From Pseudomonadota bacterium (lineage in GTDB: Bacteria > Pseudomonadota > Gammaproteobacteria > Steroidobacterales > Steroidobacteraceae): a stretch of DNA of 64,000 nt. The stretch covers positions 124,001 through 188,000 of the forward strand of contig JADJBE010000004.1 of NCBI GenBank assembly GCA_016703895.1, in the 5' to 3' direction. The notes under the pieces were generated by a model. That model had not been told where the DNA came from, did no database searches, and saw only the letters and a list, made by a program, of their open reading frames with translations. Below are positions 1 to 6,895 of this stretch, piece after piece. Positions within the stretch are counted from its first letter, which is position 1. Each line of letters begins with the position of its first letter. The position numbers were made by a program, and so were the translations under genes.

Positions 1-57
1 ACCGACCAGCCCAGTGGCACCCAGCACCGCAACACGAAATGACCGCTTCTCGTTCAT
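1..57 (-). CDS. asd: Aspartate-semialdehyde dehydrogenase, N-terminal fragment
   Basis: Only the first 19 codons lie inside the window; the gene runs off the left edge. On the reverse strand an ATG at 57 opens MNEKRSFRVAVLGATGLVG, which has the Rossmann-type glycine-rich start (VAVLGATGLVG) typical of aspartate-semialdehyde dehydrogenases. The family makes aspartate semialdehyde for lysine, methionine, threonine and diaminopimelate synthesis. The gene lies directly downstream of aroC in the same direction, and prmB-aroC-asd is a familiar order in gammaproteobacteria. The call rests on this short motif plus context, so another NAD(P)-binding dehydrogenase such as N-acetyl-gamma-glutamyl-phosphate reductase is possible but less likely. 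Confidence 0.6.
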   Translation of the reverse strand, partial: MNEKRSFRVAVLGATGLVG

Positions 58-77
58 GAGTAAATCACCATAAATAT

Positions 78-1187
78 CTAACTACTTAGTCTGCCAGCGG
101 CAGCAATATCAGGGGTGGTTGTAAAGACATCCGCGTTCTGGCCGCGATGTCGCAGAAAATGATCGAGCAACACGATGGCAAGCATTGCCTCGGCGATTGG
201 TGTTGCCCGGATGCCAACGCACGGATCGTGCCGACCGGTTGTGACGACTTCGACAGGGTTCCCGTCGATATCGATCGATCGGCCTGGCACCTGGATACTG
301 GACGTCGGCTTGAGCGCCGCATGCACGACGATGTCCTGGCCGGTGGAAATGCCGCCGAGCACACCGCCGGAGTTGTTAGTTACGAATCCCCGCGGCGTCA
401 ATTCGTCGCGGTGCTGCGAGCCGCGTTGCGCGACGACGGCGAGGCCAGCGCCAATTTCCACGGCTTTGACCGCATTGATCCCCATCATGGCGTGCGCAAG
501 GTCCGCATCCAGCCGGTCGAACACGGGCTCACCCCAACCCGGCGGAACACCCTCGGCGATCACAGTGACACGCGCGCCGATCGAATCACCGTCGCCACGA
601 ATCTGCCAGATTAGAGCTTCGATTTCCTGCACACGCGCCGGGTCCGGGCAAAAGAACGGGTTCTGATAGGCGAAGTCTGGCTGGACTGGCTCAATTGTGA
701 GGTCGCCAATCCGACTGAGATAGCCATATATGCGCACCCCCAGTCGGGTTGCCAGATACTTCCGCGCCACCGCGCCCGCCGCGACGCGCATGACAGTCTC
801 GCGGGCAGAGGATCTACCACCACCGCGATAGTCCCGGTGGCCGTACTTCTGCTGATAAGTGTAGTCGGCATGGCCGGGTCGAAAGCTGTGCTTGATCTTC
901 TCGTAATCGCGCGAGCGGGCGTCAGTGTTCTCCACCACCATGCCGATCGGCACACCGGTCGTGCGCCCCTCGAAAACGCCCGACAGTATCCGCACCTGAT
1001 CGCCTTCACGGCGCTGGCTAACGAACTTGGAAGTACCCGTGCGGCGTCGATCGACGTCTTGTTGCAGATCGCTCTCCGCCAGCTCGAGGCCGGGCGGACA
1101 ACCGTCGATGATGCAGCCGAGCGCAGCACCGTGGCTCTCGCCGAAAGTAGTGACCGAAAACAGTTTGCCTATGGTGTTGCCCGACAT
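78..1187 (-). CDS. aroC: Chorismate synthase
   Basis: Encodes about 369 residues, the usual family length. The enzyme converts 5-enolpyruvylshikimate 3-phosphate to chorismate, the last shikimate-pathway step, using reduced FMN, in the cytosol. The N-terminus has the family signature (GKLFSVTTFGESHGAALG), followed by RRRTGTSKFVSQRREGD, the RPGHADYTY block and the GGGRSSARET segment that form the FMN and phosphate site. The C-terminal RHDPCVGIRATPIAEAM signature is intact. I chose the ATG at 1187; a TTG two codons upstream is open but adds nothing conserved. The ATG follows the prmB stop by only a few bases, so the two are probably co-transcribed and translationally coupled, with asd next. Confidence 0.97.
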   Translation of the reverse strand: MSGNTIGKLFSVTTFGESHGAALGCIIDGCPPGLELAESDLQQDVDRRRTGTSKFVSQRREGDQVRILSGVFEGRTTGVPIGMVVENTDARSRDYEKIKHSFRPGHADYTYQQKYGHRDYRGGGRSSARETVMRVAAGAVARKYLATRLGVRIYGYLSRIGDLTIEPVQPDFAYQNPFFCPDPARVQEIEALIWQIRGDGDSIGARVTVIAEGVPPGWGEPVFDRLDADLAHAMMGINAVKAVEIGAGLAVVAQRGSQHRDELTPRGFVTNNSGGVLGGISTGQDIVVHAALKPTSSIQVPGRSIDIDGNPVEVVTTGRHDPCVGIRATPIAEAMLAIVLLDHFLRHRGQNADVFTTTPDIAAAGRLSS

Positions 1188-1189
1188 GA

Positions 1190-2104
1190 TCAATCAGCCG
1201 CTAACAGCTGCTCCCTCGTAAGCATGAACACTCCGCCCCCGCCCCGCTCGAACTCGAACCAGGTGAATGGCAAGCGCGGAAAGCGCCGCTCGAGCGCCCG
1301 TTGCGTGTTACCCACCTCCACGATCAGTACACCATGGCGTCGCAGTCGACGCTGCGACTCACTCAGGATGCGGCCAACCGAATCGAGACCGCTGCGGCCC
1401 GAGGCGAGCGCGAGCCGCGGCTCGTGTCGATATTCGGCTGGCAGCGTGCGCATTTCACGCTCACCCACGTAAGGCGGATTACTCACAATCATATCGTAGG
1501 TAGCGCGACCTAGCCCTGCAAAATGATCGGCTTGCACCAGCCGCACGCGCTTCGCCACGCGATGGGCCCGGACATTGAGTGCCGCAACGGCAAGCGCATC
1601 GGGGGAAATATCCGCGGCATCCACTTGCGCGTGCGGCAGAGCAAGCGCGCAGGCGATCGCAATACAGCCCGAGCCGGTGCCGAGATCGAGCACGCGACGA
1701 AGACGCGCTGGATCGACCCACGGCTCGAAACGCCGCTCGATCAACTCCGCGATCGGCGAGCGCGGGATCAGGACCCGCTCATCGACGTGCATGGCAAGCC
1801 CGGCAAACCAGGTGACGCCCGTCAGATAAGCCGTGGGCATGCGTTCTTCGATACGCCGCGTGATCAGCGCCTCGATCGATGCTGCCGCTCGTACGCCGAC
1901 TCGCCGCCGATAGACAGACGCCGGCGCATCGACTGGCAGTTCCAGCACGTGCCAGACAAGTGCTGCCGCGTCATCGCGCGCATTGTCGGTGCCATGACCG
2001 TAGAAGACGCGCGCGCGCCGCAGGCGCCGGGCGCCACGCTCGATTAACTCGACAACCGTTGGTCGCTTATGGGTTTGCGCAGCCTTGTGAGATAATTTCT
2101 GCAT
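1190..2104 (-). CDS. prmB: Ribosomal protein L3 glutamine N5-methyltransferase PrmB
   Basis: Class I SAM-dependent methyltransferase of about 304 residues. It carries the SAM-binding stretch VLDLGTGSGCIAIACAL and the catalytic NPPY motif (VSNPPYVGERE) that recognises the glutamine side chain. The YGHGTDNARDDAAALVW block near residue 40 is typical of PrmB and separates it from PrmC/HemK. PrmB methylates a glutamine of ribosomal protein L3. The frame is open further upstream, but the ATG at 2104 gives an N-terminus about the same length as E. coli PrmB. That ATG overlaps the start codon of the divergent SCO1 gene inside one CATG tetramer, so there is no dedicated intergenic leader. aroC follows almost immediately. 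Confidence 0.93.
   Translation of the reverse strand: MQKLSHKAAQTHKRPTVVELIERGARRLRRARVFYGHGTDNARDDAAALVWHVLELPVDAPASVYRRRVGVRAAASIEALITRRIEERMPTAYLTGVTWFAGLAMHVDERVLIPRSPIAELIERRFEPWVDPARLRRVLDLGTGSGCIAIACALALPHAQVDAADISPDALAVAALNVRAHRVAKRVRLVQADHFAGLGRATYDMIVSNPPYVGEREMRTLPAEYRHEPRLALASGRSGLDSVGRILSESQRRLRRHGVLIVEVGNTQRALERRFPRLPFTWFEFERGGGGVFMLTREQLLAAD
2088..2096 (+). promoter_or_regulatory. Candidate extended -10 promoter for a leaderless SCO1 mRNA
   Basis: TGAGATAAT matches the extended -10 form TGnTATAAT at eight of nine positions (the mismatch is the first base of the hexamer). The hexamer GATAAT ends six bases before the ATG at 2103, so a normal transcription start would fall on the A of the start codon. 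No Shine-Dalgarno sequence is visible before the ATG. No good -35 is seen, which an extended -10 can tolerate. This is a sequence match only. Confidence 0.35.
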
Positions 2105-2721
2105 GTCAACGAAACGATACTTGCCTTGGTTGGTGGCCGCAGGTCTGGTCGCGGGGCTGGCCGGCGGGTGGCTAGCGCGCGAGTTGCGCGCGCCCGCGGT
2201 GCCTGTCCTGCAGTCTGGCACGTGGCTGCCCGGCGGGCGCACCGTTCCTGACTTCCAGTTGCTCGACGAACGCGGCGGCGCCGCGACGCTGGCACAGCTT
2301 CAGGGCCATCCGAGCCTGGTGTTTTTTGGCTTCACCAACTGCCCGGATGTATGCCCGACGACGCTTACGATGCTGACGCGCGTCCAGTCGGAAATCGCGC
2401 TACCGGGGCTGAAAGTCGTGCTCGTGACGGTGGATCCCGAGCGCGACACACCCACACAGATGGCGAACTATCTTCAGGGGTTTCGGCGGCGATACGCTCG
2501 GTCTGACCGGAACACAAGCAGAGCTCGACAGCTTGATGCGAGGGCTGGGCGTCGCCGCCGCGCGCACCGACATGCCGGGTGGCAACTACATGATCGATCA
2601 CTCGGCGACCGTCTTCCTGCTGGATGCCGCGGGCACGAATGTGGCGATCTTTTCGCCGCCCTTCGAGCGGGAGCTACTCGCGAGCGATCTACGCGCCCTC
2701 GCCAGCCGCCTCGGTACCTAA
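2103..2721 (+). CDS. SCO1/SenC/PrrC family copper chaperone (frameshifted)
   Basis: The protein has an N-terminal membrane anchor (residues about 7-25) and a periplasmic thioredoxin-like domain with the copper-binding motif FTNCPDVCPTT, then VTVDPERDTP. The ligand histidine is expected in MIDHSATVFLLD near the C-terminus. The family delivers copper to the CuA centre of cytochrome c oxidase. The reading frame breaks at the GGGG run at 2477-2480. Before it the frame reads YLQGF; one base later it continues as GGDTLGLTGTQAELD and runs to the TAA at 2721. One extra G explains this. Because of the shift, the original frame reads through in phase into psd and gives a false SCO1-Psd fusion. The start overlaps that of divergent prmB. 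Confidence 0.85.
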
Positions 2722-2747
2722 CGAGCCAAGCCCACCAGGCAACTGAC

Positions 2748-3698
2748 ATGTCGACGCCATCCGTTCGCAGACCGGCCGTTCGCAGACCGGCCGTTAGCAA
2801 ACCGGGCCTGGCAGCCCGTGCGTTCGTTGCCATGCAGTACGTCATTCCACAACACCTGGTGTCGCGGGTGGTACTGGCTGCAACCCGCAGTCGCTGGCAC
2901 AGCTTCAAGAACCTGCTCATCCGCAGTTTCATGCGCGGCTTCCAACCCGACATGCGTGACGCTCTCGAACCCGACGCGACTGCCTACCCGAGTTTCAACG
3001 CATTCTTTACCCGCGCACTGCGCGCTGACGCGCGCCAGATCGACTTGGGAACCGATGCGGTCGTATCACCCGTCGACGGCGCGGTGAGCCAAGCCGGACA
3101 CATCACCGGCGGCGCTGTCTTTCAGGCCAAGGGGCACGACTACGACCTCGAGACGCTGCTGGCAGGGCAAACGGCCTGGAGCGACCGCCTGCGCGACGGT
3201 GAGTTTGCGACTATTTATCTTGCACCCTTCGACTATCACCGCATCCACATGCCGATGGCGGGCGTTCTGCGCGGTGCCTGGTACGTGCCCGGACGCCTCT
3301 TCAGCGTGAATACCGTGACCGTAGCGTCAGTGCCGCGCCTGTTCGCACGCAATGAACGCGTGGTCTGCTGCTTTGAGACCAACGGCATGCCGTGGGCGCT
3401 CGTGCTGGTCGGTGCGCTCAACGTCGGCAGTATGGCCACGGTCTGGCACGGCGACGTGACGCCAAGGCGGCCTCGCGTGATCACCAAACTACCCCTGACG
3501 AACCTGGCAGCACCACTGTCACTCGCCAAAGGGGACGAGCTCGCGCGCTTCAACATGGGCTCGACGGTCGTGCTGGTGTTGCCGCGCGACGCGATCCACT
3601 GGGACGCGCGACTGCAGCCTGGCGAGACGCTCCGCATGGGCAGTATGATTGGTCGCATGCAGCCGTCTGCGGCCGCGCAGACCACTAACCAGGCGTGA
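2748..3698 (+). CDS. psd: Phosphatidylserine decarboxylase proenzyme
   Basis: About 316 residues. The family decarboxylates phosphatidylserine to phosphatidylethanolamine at the inner membrane and cleaves itself at a Gly-Ser bond to make a pyruvoyl cofactor. The cleavage motif is visible as FNMGSTVV near the C-terminus (LGST in most homologues). The body has SPVDGAVSQ, FQAKGHDYDLETLL, YLAPFDYHRIHMP and FSVNTVTV, including the conserved His residues. The first 20 residues contain an unusual 5-residue repeat (see 2761-2805), and the conserved domain starts only at about MQYVIPQHLVSR, so the true start could be further in. The gene ends in a GTGA overlap with epmA. Confidence 0.95.
   Translation: MSTPSVRRPAVRRPAVSKPGLAARAFVAMQYVIPQHLVSRVVLAATRSRWHSFKNLLIRSFMRGFQPDMRDALEPDATAYPSFNAFFTRALRADARQIDLGTDAVVSPVDGAVSQAGHITGGAVFQAKGHDYDLETLLAGQTAWSDRLRDGEFATIYLAPFDYHRIHMPMAGVLRGAWYVPGRLFSVNTVTVASVPRLFARNERVVCCFETNGMPWALVLVGALNVGSMATVWHGDVTPRRPRVITKLPLTNLAAPLSLAKGDELARFNMGSTVVLVLPRDAIHWDARLQPGETLRMGSMIGRMQPSAAAQTTNQA
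2761..2805 (+). repeat. Three tandem 15-nt units inside the start of psd
   Basis: CCGTTCGCAGACCGG occurs twice in perfect tandem (2761-2775, 2776-2790) and a third unit at 2791-2805 differs at two positions. In the psd frame it encodes a repeated Val-Arg-Arg-Pro-Ala type pentapeptide (third unit Val-Ser-Lys-Pro-Gly) in the non-conserved leader. The unit is a multiple of three, so slippage would change copy number without breaking the frame. Confidence 0.9.
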
Positions 3699-4684
3699 CG
3701 ATAGGCTGGCGGCCGACGGCAGAACTGGGCGCATTGCACCTGCGAGCCGCCGTGTTGGCCCGCGTGCGAGAGTTCTTTACCGCACGAGCCGTACTGGAAG
3801 TCGAGACGCCCATCCTGGTCAACCATCCCGTAACCGACCCCAACTTGCAATCGGTCGAGTTACCGTCGCCAATCGAGACCATGCAGGGGCCGATGTTCCT
3901 GCAGACGTCACCTGAATACGCCATGAAGCGACTGTTAGCGAGTGGCAGCGGTGATATCTATCAAGTCTGCAAGGTTTTTCGGGCCAGCGAGCGCGGCCGC
4001 TTGCACAACCCCGAGTTTACCTTGATCGAGTGGTATCGCTTGGGGCTCACGCTGGAGGGGCTGATGGCGGAAGTGGCGGCGCTTACCCTGGCGATTCTGG
4101 CCACAGCGTTACCAGAAGATTCGCCTGGGCGTGGGTGCGAATATTTGAGCTACCAGGAGGCACTGCAGCACCATGCCGGCATCGACCCATTGAGCTGCGA
4201 CGCGCGTGAACTGGCGATCGCCGCGAGTGCCGCCGGCTTGTCGTTCGAGTCGATCGCCGCCAGCACGCGGGATGATTTGTTGGATTTTCTCGTCAGCCGC
4301 TGCGTCGGCCCCAGGCTGGGGCACGGACGCCTCACGTTTCTACACCGCTACCCGCGTTCACAGGCCGCGCTCGCGCGCGTCGACCCCACTGATCCGCGCG
4401 TCGCATTGCGGTTCGAGTTGTATGCCGACGGGATCGAACTCGCCAATGGCTTCCACGAGCTAGCCGACGCCGCCGACCAACGCGCCCGCTTTGCCGCCGA
4501 GCTGCTAGCTCGGGCGCGACTTGGCCTGCCGACCCATCCAGTGGATGAAGGACTGCTGGCAGCTCTGCAACACGGCCTGCCAGATTGCTGCGGTGTAGCG
4601 GTCGGCCTGGACCGCGTGCTGATGGTCGCCAGCGGCGCGCAACATATTGATGCGGTACTGGCGCTACCGATGGAGCGCGCTTAG
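3695..4684 (+). CDS. epmA: EF-P (R)-beta-lysine ligase EpmA
   Basis: A 329-residue stand-alone class II lysyl-tRNA synthetase-like catalytic domain, close to the 325 residues of E. coli EpmA (PoxA/GenX). It attaches (R)-beta-lysine to lysine 34 of elongation factor P. Class II motifs are visible: LEVETPILVNHPVTDPNL, the motif-2 region FRASERGRLHNPEFTLIEW, and the C-terminal motif 3 GVAVGLDRVLMV. There is no N-terminal anticodon-binding domain, which separates it from LysS. The start is a GTG overlapping the psd stop (GTGA), implying coupled translation. efp and epmB lie within 2.5 kb, so the substrate and modification partners are clustered. Confidence 0.95.
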   Translation: MTIGWRPTAELGALHLRAAVLARVREFFTARAVLEVETPILVNHPVTDPNLQSVELPSPIETMQGPMFLQTSPEYAMKRLLASGSGDIYQVCKVFRASERGRLHNPEFTLIEWYRLGLTLEGLMAEVAALTLAILATALPEDSPGRGCEYLSYQEALQHHAGIDPLSCDARELAIAASAAGLSFESIAASTRDDLLDFLVSRCVGPRLGHGRLTFLHRYPRSQAALARVDPTDPRVALRFELYADGIELANGFHELADAADQRARFAAELLARARLGLPTHPVDEGLLAALQHGLPDCCGVAVGLDRVLMVASGAQHIDAVLALPMERA

Positions 4685-4715
4685 AAGCTCGCCCGGCGAG
4701 CGGCTACAATGAAGG

Positions 4716-5208
4716 ATGAGTTTCGCAACGGCCAACTATGACTTCGCAGACAAACCACGCGCCTATGCCGAACTGGTACGCGATCTTGCTGCGCTGCTGG
4801 CCGGTGAACACGACTTGATTGCCAATAGCGCCAACACGGCGGCATTGTTGTTTGGCGCCCTACCCGATATCAACTGGGCCGGCTGCTATTTCCTCAAAGG
4901 CGATGAACTCGTCCTTGGACCATTTCAGGGCAAACCCGCGTGTGCGAATTGCGCTCGAACGTGGTGTTTGCGGCACCGCCGCCGCACGCCGCGCAACGCT
5001 CGTGGTGGCCGACGTCCATGAGTTCCCCGGCCACATTGCCTGCGACTCTGCGTCGCGGTCGGAAATCGTCGTACCGCTGCTGACTGGGGCTCAGTTGGTA
5101 GGCGTACTCGATATCGACAGCCCGATTCTGGCGCGCTTCGACGCGACCGATGCCGCTGGCCTCGAAAGCGTGGCGGCGGTGCTGATGGCGAGCGTCACTC
5201 GCCCTTAG
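4716..5208 (+). CDS. GAF-domain free methionine-(R)-sulfoxide reductase (frameshifted)
   Basis: A single GAF domain of about 163 residues resembling fRMsr (YebR/MsrC), which reduces free methionine-(R)-sulfoxide. The conserved signatures are NWAGCYFL, GPFQGKPAC, GVCGTAA and HIACDSASRSEIVVPL, holding the three cysteines used in the redox cycle. The frame is lost at the GTGTG stretch at 4940-4944: KPAC is in the first frame and VRIALERGVCG in the next. Loss of one GT unit would explain it. The gene lies 31 nt after epmA, and its stop overlaps the 3' end of convergent efp by 14 nt. Confidence 0.85.
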
Positions 5209-5767
5209 CGCGCGACACGTACTGACCGGTACGCGTGTCGACGCGGATGACTTCATCCTGATTGATGAACAGCGGCACCCGCACGACCGCACCAGTCGCG
5301 AGTTTGGCCGGCTTTTGACCGCCCGTCGCGGTGTCCCCGCGCACGCCCGGATCCGTTTCCACGATCTTCGCTTCAATGTGCGCTGGTGGCGTGACGACGA
5401 GCGGCACGCCGTTCCACAGCGTGATGATGCAGACGAGACCATCGTGCAACCACTGCTCAGCGTCGCCGACGGCGGCTTTGCCCGCTGTGTGCTGCTCGAA
5501 GTTGTCGGGCACCATGAAATGCCAGAAATCGCCGTCTTGGTAGAGATACTGCATCTCGACGTCCATGACATCGGCAGCCTCGATCGATTCGCCGGACCGG
5601 TAGGTCTTCTCGATGGTGCGTCCCGTCTTGAGATTGCGCACCCGGATACGATTGAACGCCTGTCCCTTGCCGGGCTTGACGTACTCGTTCTCGAGGGTGG
5701 CATACGGCTCGCCTTCGATCAGCAGTTTCATACCGCCACGGATTTCATTTGTCGTATAACTGGCCAT
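5195..5767 (-). CDS. efp: Elongation factor P
   Basis: 190 residues, the standard length, with an N-terminal KOW-like domain and two OB folds. EF-P binds between the P and E sites and relieves stalling at polyprolines. The modified loop EYVKPGKGQAF is present and the lysine falls at residue 34, the site for beta-lysylation by EpmA/EpmB, both encoded nearby. The C-terminal signature (GDTATGGQKPAKLATGA) is intact. I chose the ATG at 5767 (MASYTTNEIRGG); the frame is open upstream but not conserved. It is divergent from epmB, with about 74 nt between starts. Confidence 0.97.
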   Translation of the reverse strand: MASYTTNEIRGGMKLLIEGEPYATLENEYVKPGKGQAFNRIRVRNLKTGRTIEKTYRSGESIEAADVMDVEMQYLYQDGDFWHFMVPDNFEQHTAGKAAVGDAEQWLHDGLVCIITLWNGVPLVVTPPAHIEAKIVETDPGVRGDTATGGQKPAKLATGAVVRVPLFINQDEVIRVDTRTGQYVSRAKGE

Positions 5768-5841
5768 TGGATTCCCGGATGCGCACAATGCGGGCCCAGA
5801 GGATACGGGCGCGCCCACATGGTTGTGAAAAAAGGTCGTGA

Positions 5842-6798
5842 ATGATAGCGGCAAGCCAACCTGACCGCCAGCCAGACGGCGCCTCACCCGCATCCCGGCC
5901 TGCCCGGCTCGTTGCCGACGACCGCGGTCGCTGGCAACGCGAACTGGCCGACGCCATCACGAGTCCAGCGAAATTGCTTGCGATGCTCGATCTTGATCCC
6001 GCATTGGCCGACGCAGCGATCGCCGCAGGCACGGGTTTTCCGTTGCGGGTGCCACACGCGTTCGTGCGGCGAATGCGGCGTGGCGATCCGCGCGACCCGC
6101 TGCTGCGCCAGATATTGCCGCTGGCGGCAGAACTCACCACAGCGCCCGGCTTCGTCGCCGACCCGCTCGCCGAACAGGCGTCGATTGCCACGCCCTCCCT
6201 GTTGCACAAGTACCAGGGCCGCGCCCTCATCATCACCACTGGCGCCTGCGCGGTACATTGCCGCTACTGCTTTCGTCGCGAGTTCCCCTACGCTGACCAG
6301 GCACACGACAATCCGCGCCAGACGCTGGCGCTGGCGGCCATTGCCGCCGACCCAACCATCACCGAAGTCCTGCTCTCGGGTGGCGACCCGCTGTCGTTAT
6401 CCGACCAACGATTGAGCGCACTGACGACGACTGTCCTACATACTAACCACGCCAACGAGATCGACGACGAAGTCTGCAGCGCAATCCAAAAGCTGCGCCA
6501 GCCCCACGTCACCTTACTCAATCAAGCCGTGCTGCTGGCCGGGGTCAACGATTCAGTCGATGCGCTGGCGGAGCTGTCGCAAAAGCTGTTTCGATGCGGT
6601 GTCCTGCCTTACTACCTGCACTTGCTGGATCAGGTGCGAGGCACCGCACACTTTGACGTCTGCCAGTCGCGCGCCGAGGAGCTGGTCGGCCTTCTAGCGG
6701 CGAGAATGCCTGGCTACCTGGTGCCGCGCCTTGCGCGAGAAGTCCCTGGTCAGCCGGCCAAAGTGACGCTCGCACCACGGCTGCCGCTAGCCTTATGA
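5842..6798 (+). CDS. epmB: EF-P beta-lysylation protein EpmB, with internal gap
   Basis: Radical SAM lysine 2,3-aminomutase-like protein that makes (R)-beta-lysine for EF-P modification. The [4Fe-4S] cluster motif is CAVHCRYC, followed by FRREFPY, LLSGGDPLSLSD, HANEIDD, TLLNQAVLL, GVNDS, GVLPYYLH and YLVPRLAREVPG. It is 318 residues against about 342 in E. coli. The gap is localised: after SDQRLSAL (about residue 195, nt 6418-6435) the sequence jumps to TTTVLHTNHANEID. That skips the segment that in homologues holds the IPH-RLRIHSRLP block, about 38 residues, without breaking the frame. The missing part is a core TIM-barrel strand, so as written the protein is probably inactive, or the DNA was collapsed in assembly. 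Confidence 0.9.
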   Translation: MIAASQPDRQPDGASPASRPARLVADDRGRWQRELADAITSPAKLLAMLDLDPALADAAIAAGTGFPLRVPHAFVRRMRRGDPRDPLLRQILPLAAELTTAPGFVADPLAEQASIATPSLLHKYQGRALIITTGACAVHCRYCFRREFPYADQAHDNPRQTLALAAIAADPTITEVLLSGGDPLSLSDQRLSALTTTVLHTNHANEIDDEVCSAIQKLRQPHVTLLNQAVLLAGVNDSVDALAELSQKLFRCGVLPYYLHLLDQVRGTAHFDVCQSRAEELVGLLAARMPGYLVPRLAREVPGQPAKVTLAPRLPLAL

Positions 6799-6885
6799 CC
6801 GCATGTAAGCGCCAATGTGTGCGCTCGATCCGCCGCGATGCATCGCAGCGGATGCTAGAATCGGCGCGCTTGCGACGCCAGTTTT

Positions 6886-6889
6886 GGAG
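6886..6889 (+). promoter_or_regulatory. Shine-Dalgarno GGAG that selects a TTG start
   Basis: GGAG sits six bases before the TTG at 6896. The upstream ATG at 6815 in the same frame has no such site and would add 27 non-conserved residues that overlap the likely promoter region. The TTG is therefore preferred for the FimX-like gene. Confidence 0.6.
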
Positions 6890-6895
6890 TATCTC

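Noticed and set aside
2103..3698. A 531-residue SCO1-phosphatidylserine decarboxylase fusion protein
   Set aside because: The continuous frame exists only because a GGGG slip moves SCO1 out of frame; its true C-terminus ends at 2721 in the next frame, and psd has its own start at 2748.
6815..6895. Upstream ATG start for the FimX-like gene
   Set aside because: It has no ribosome site and adds non-conserved residues; TTG 6896 has GGAG at the right distance.
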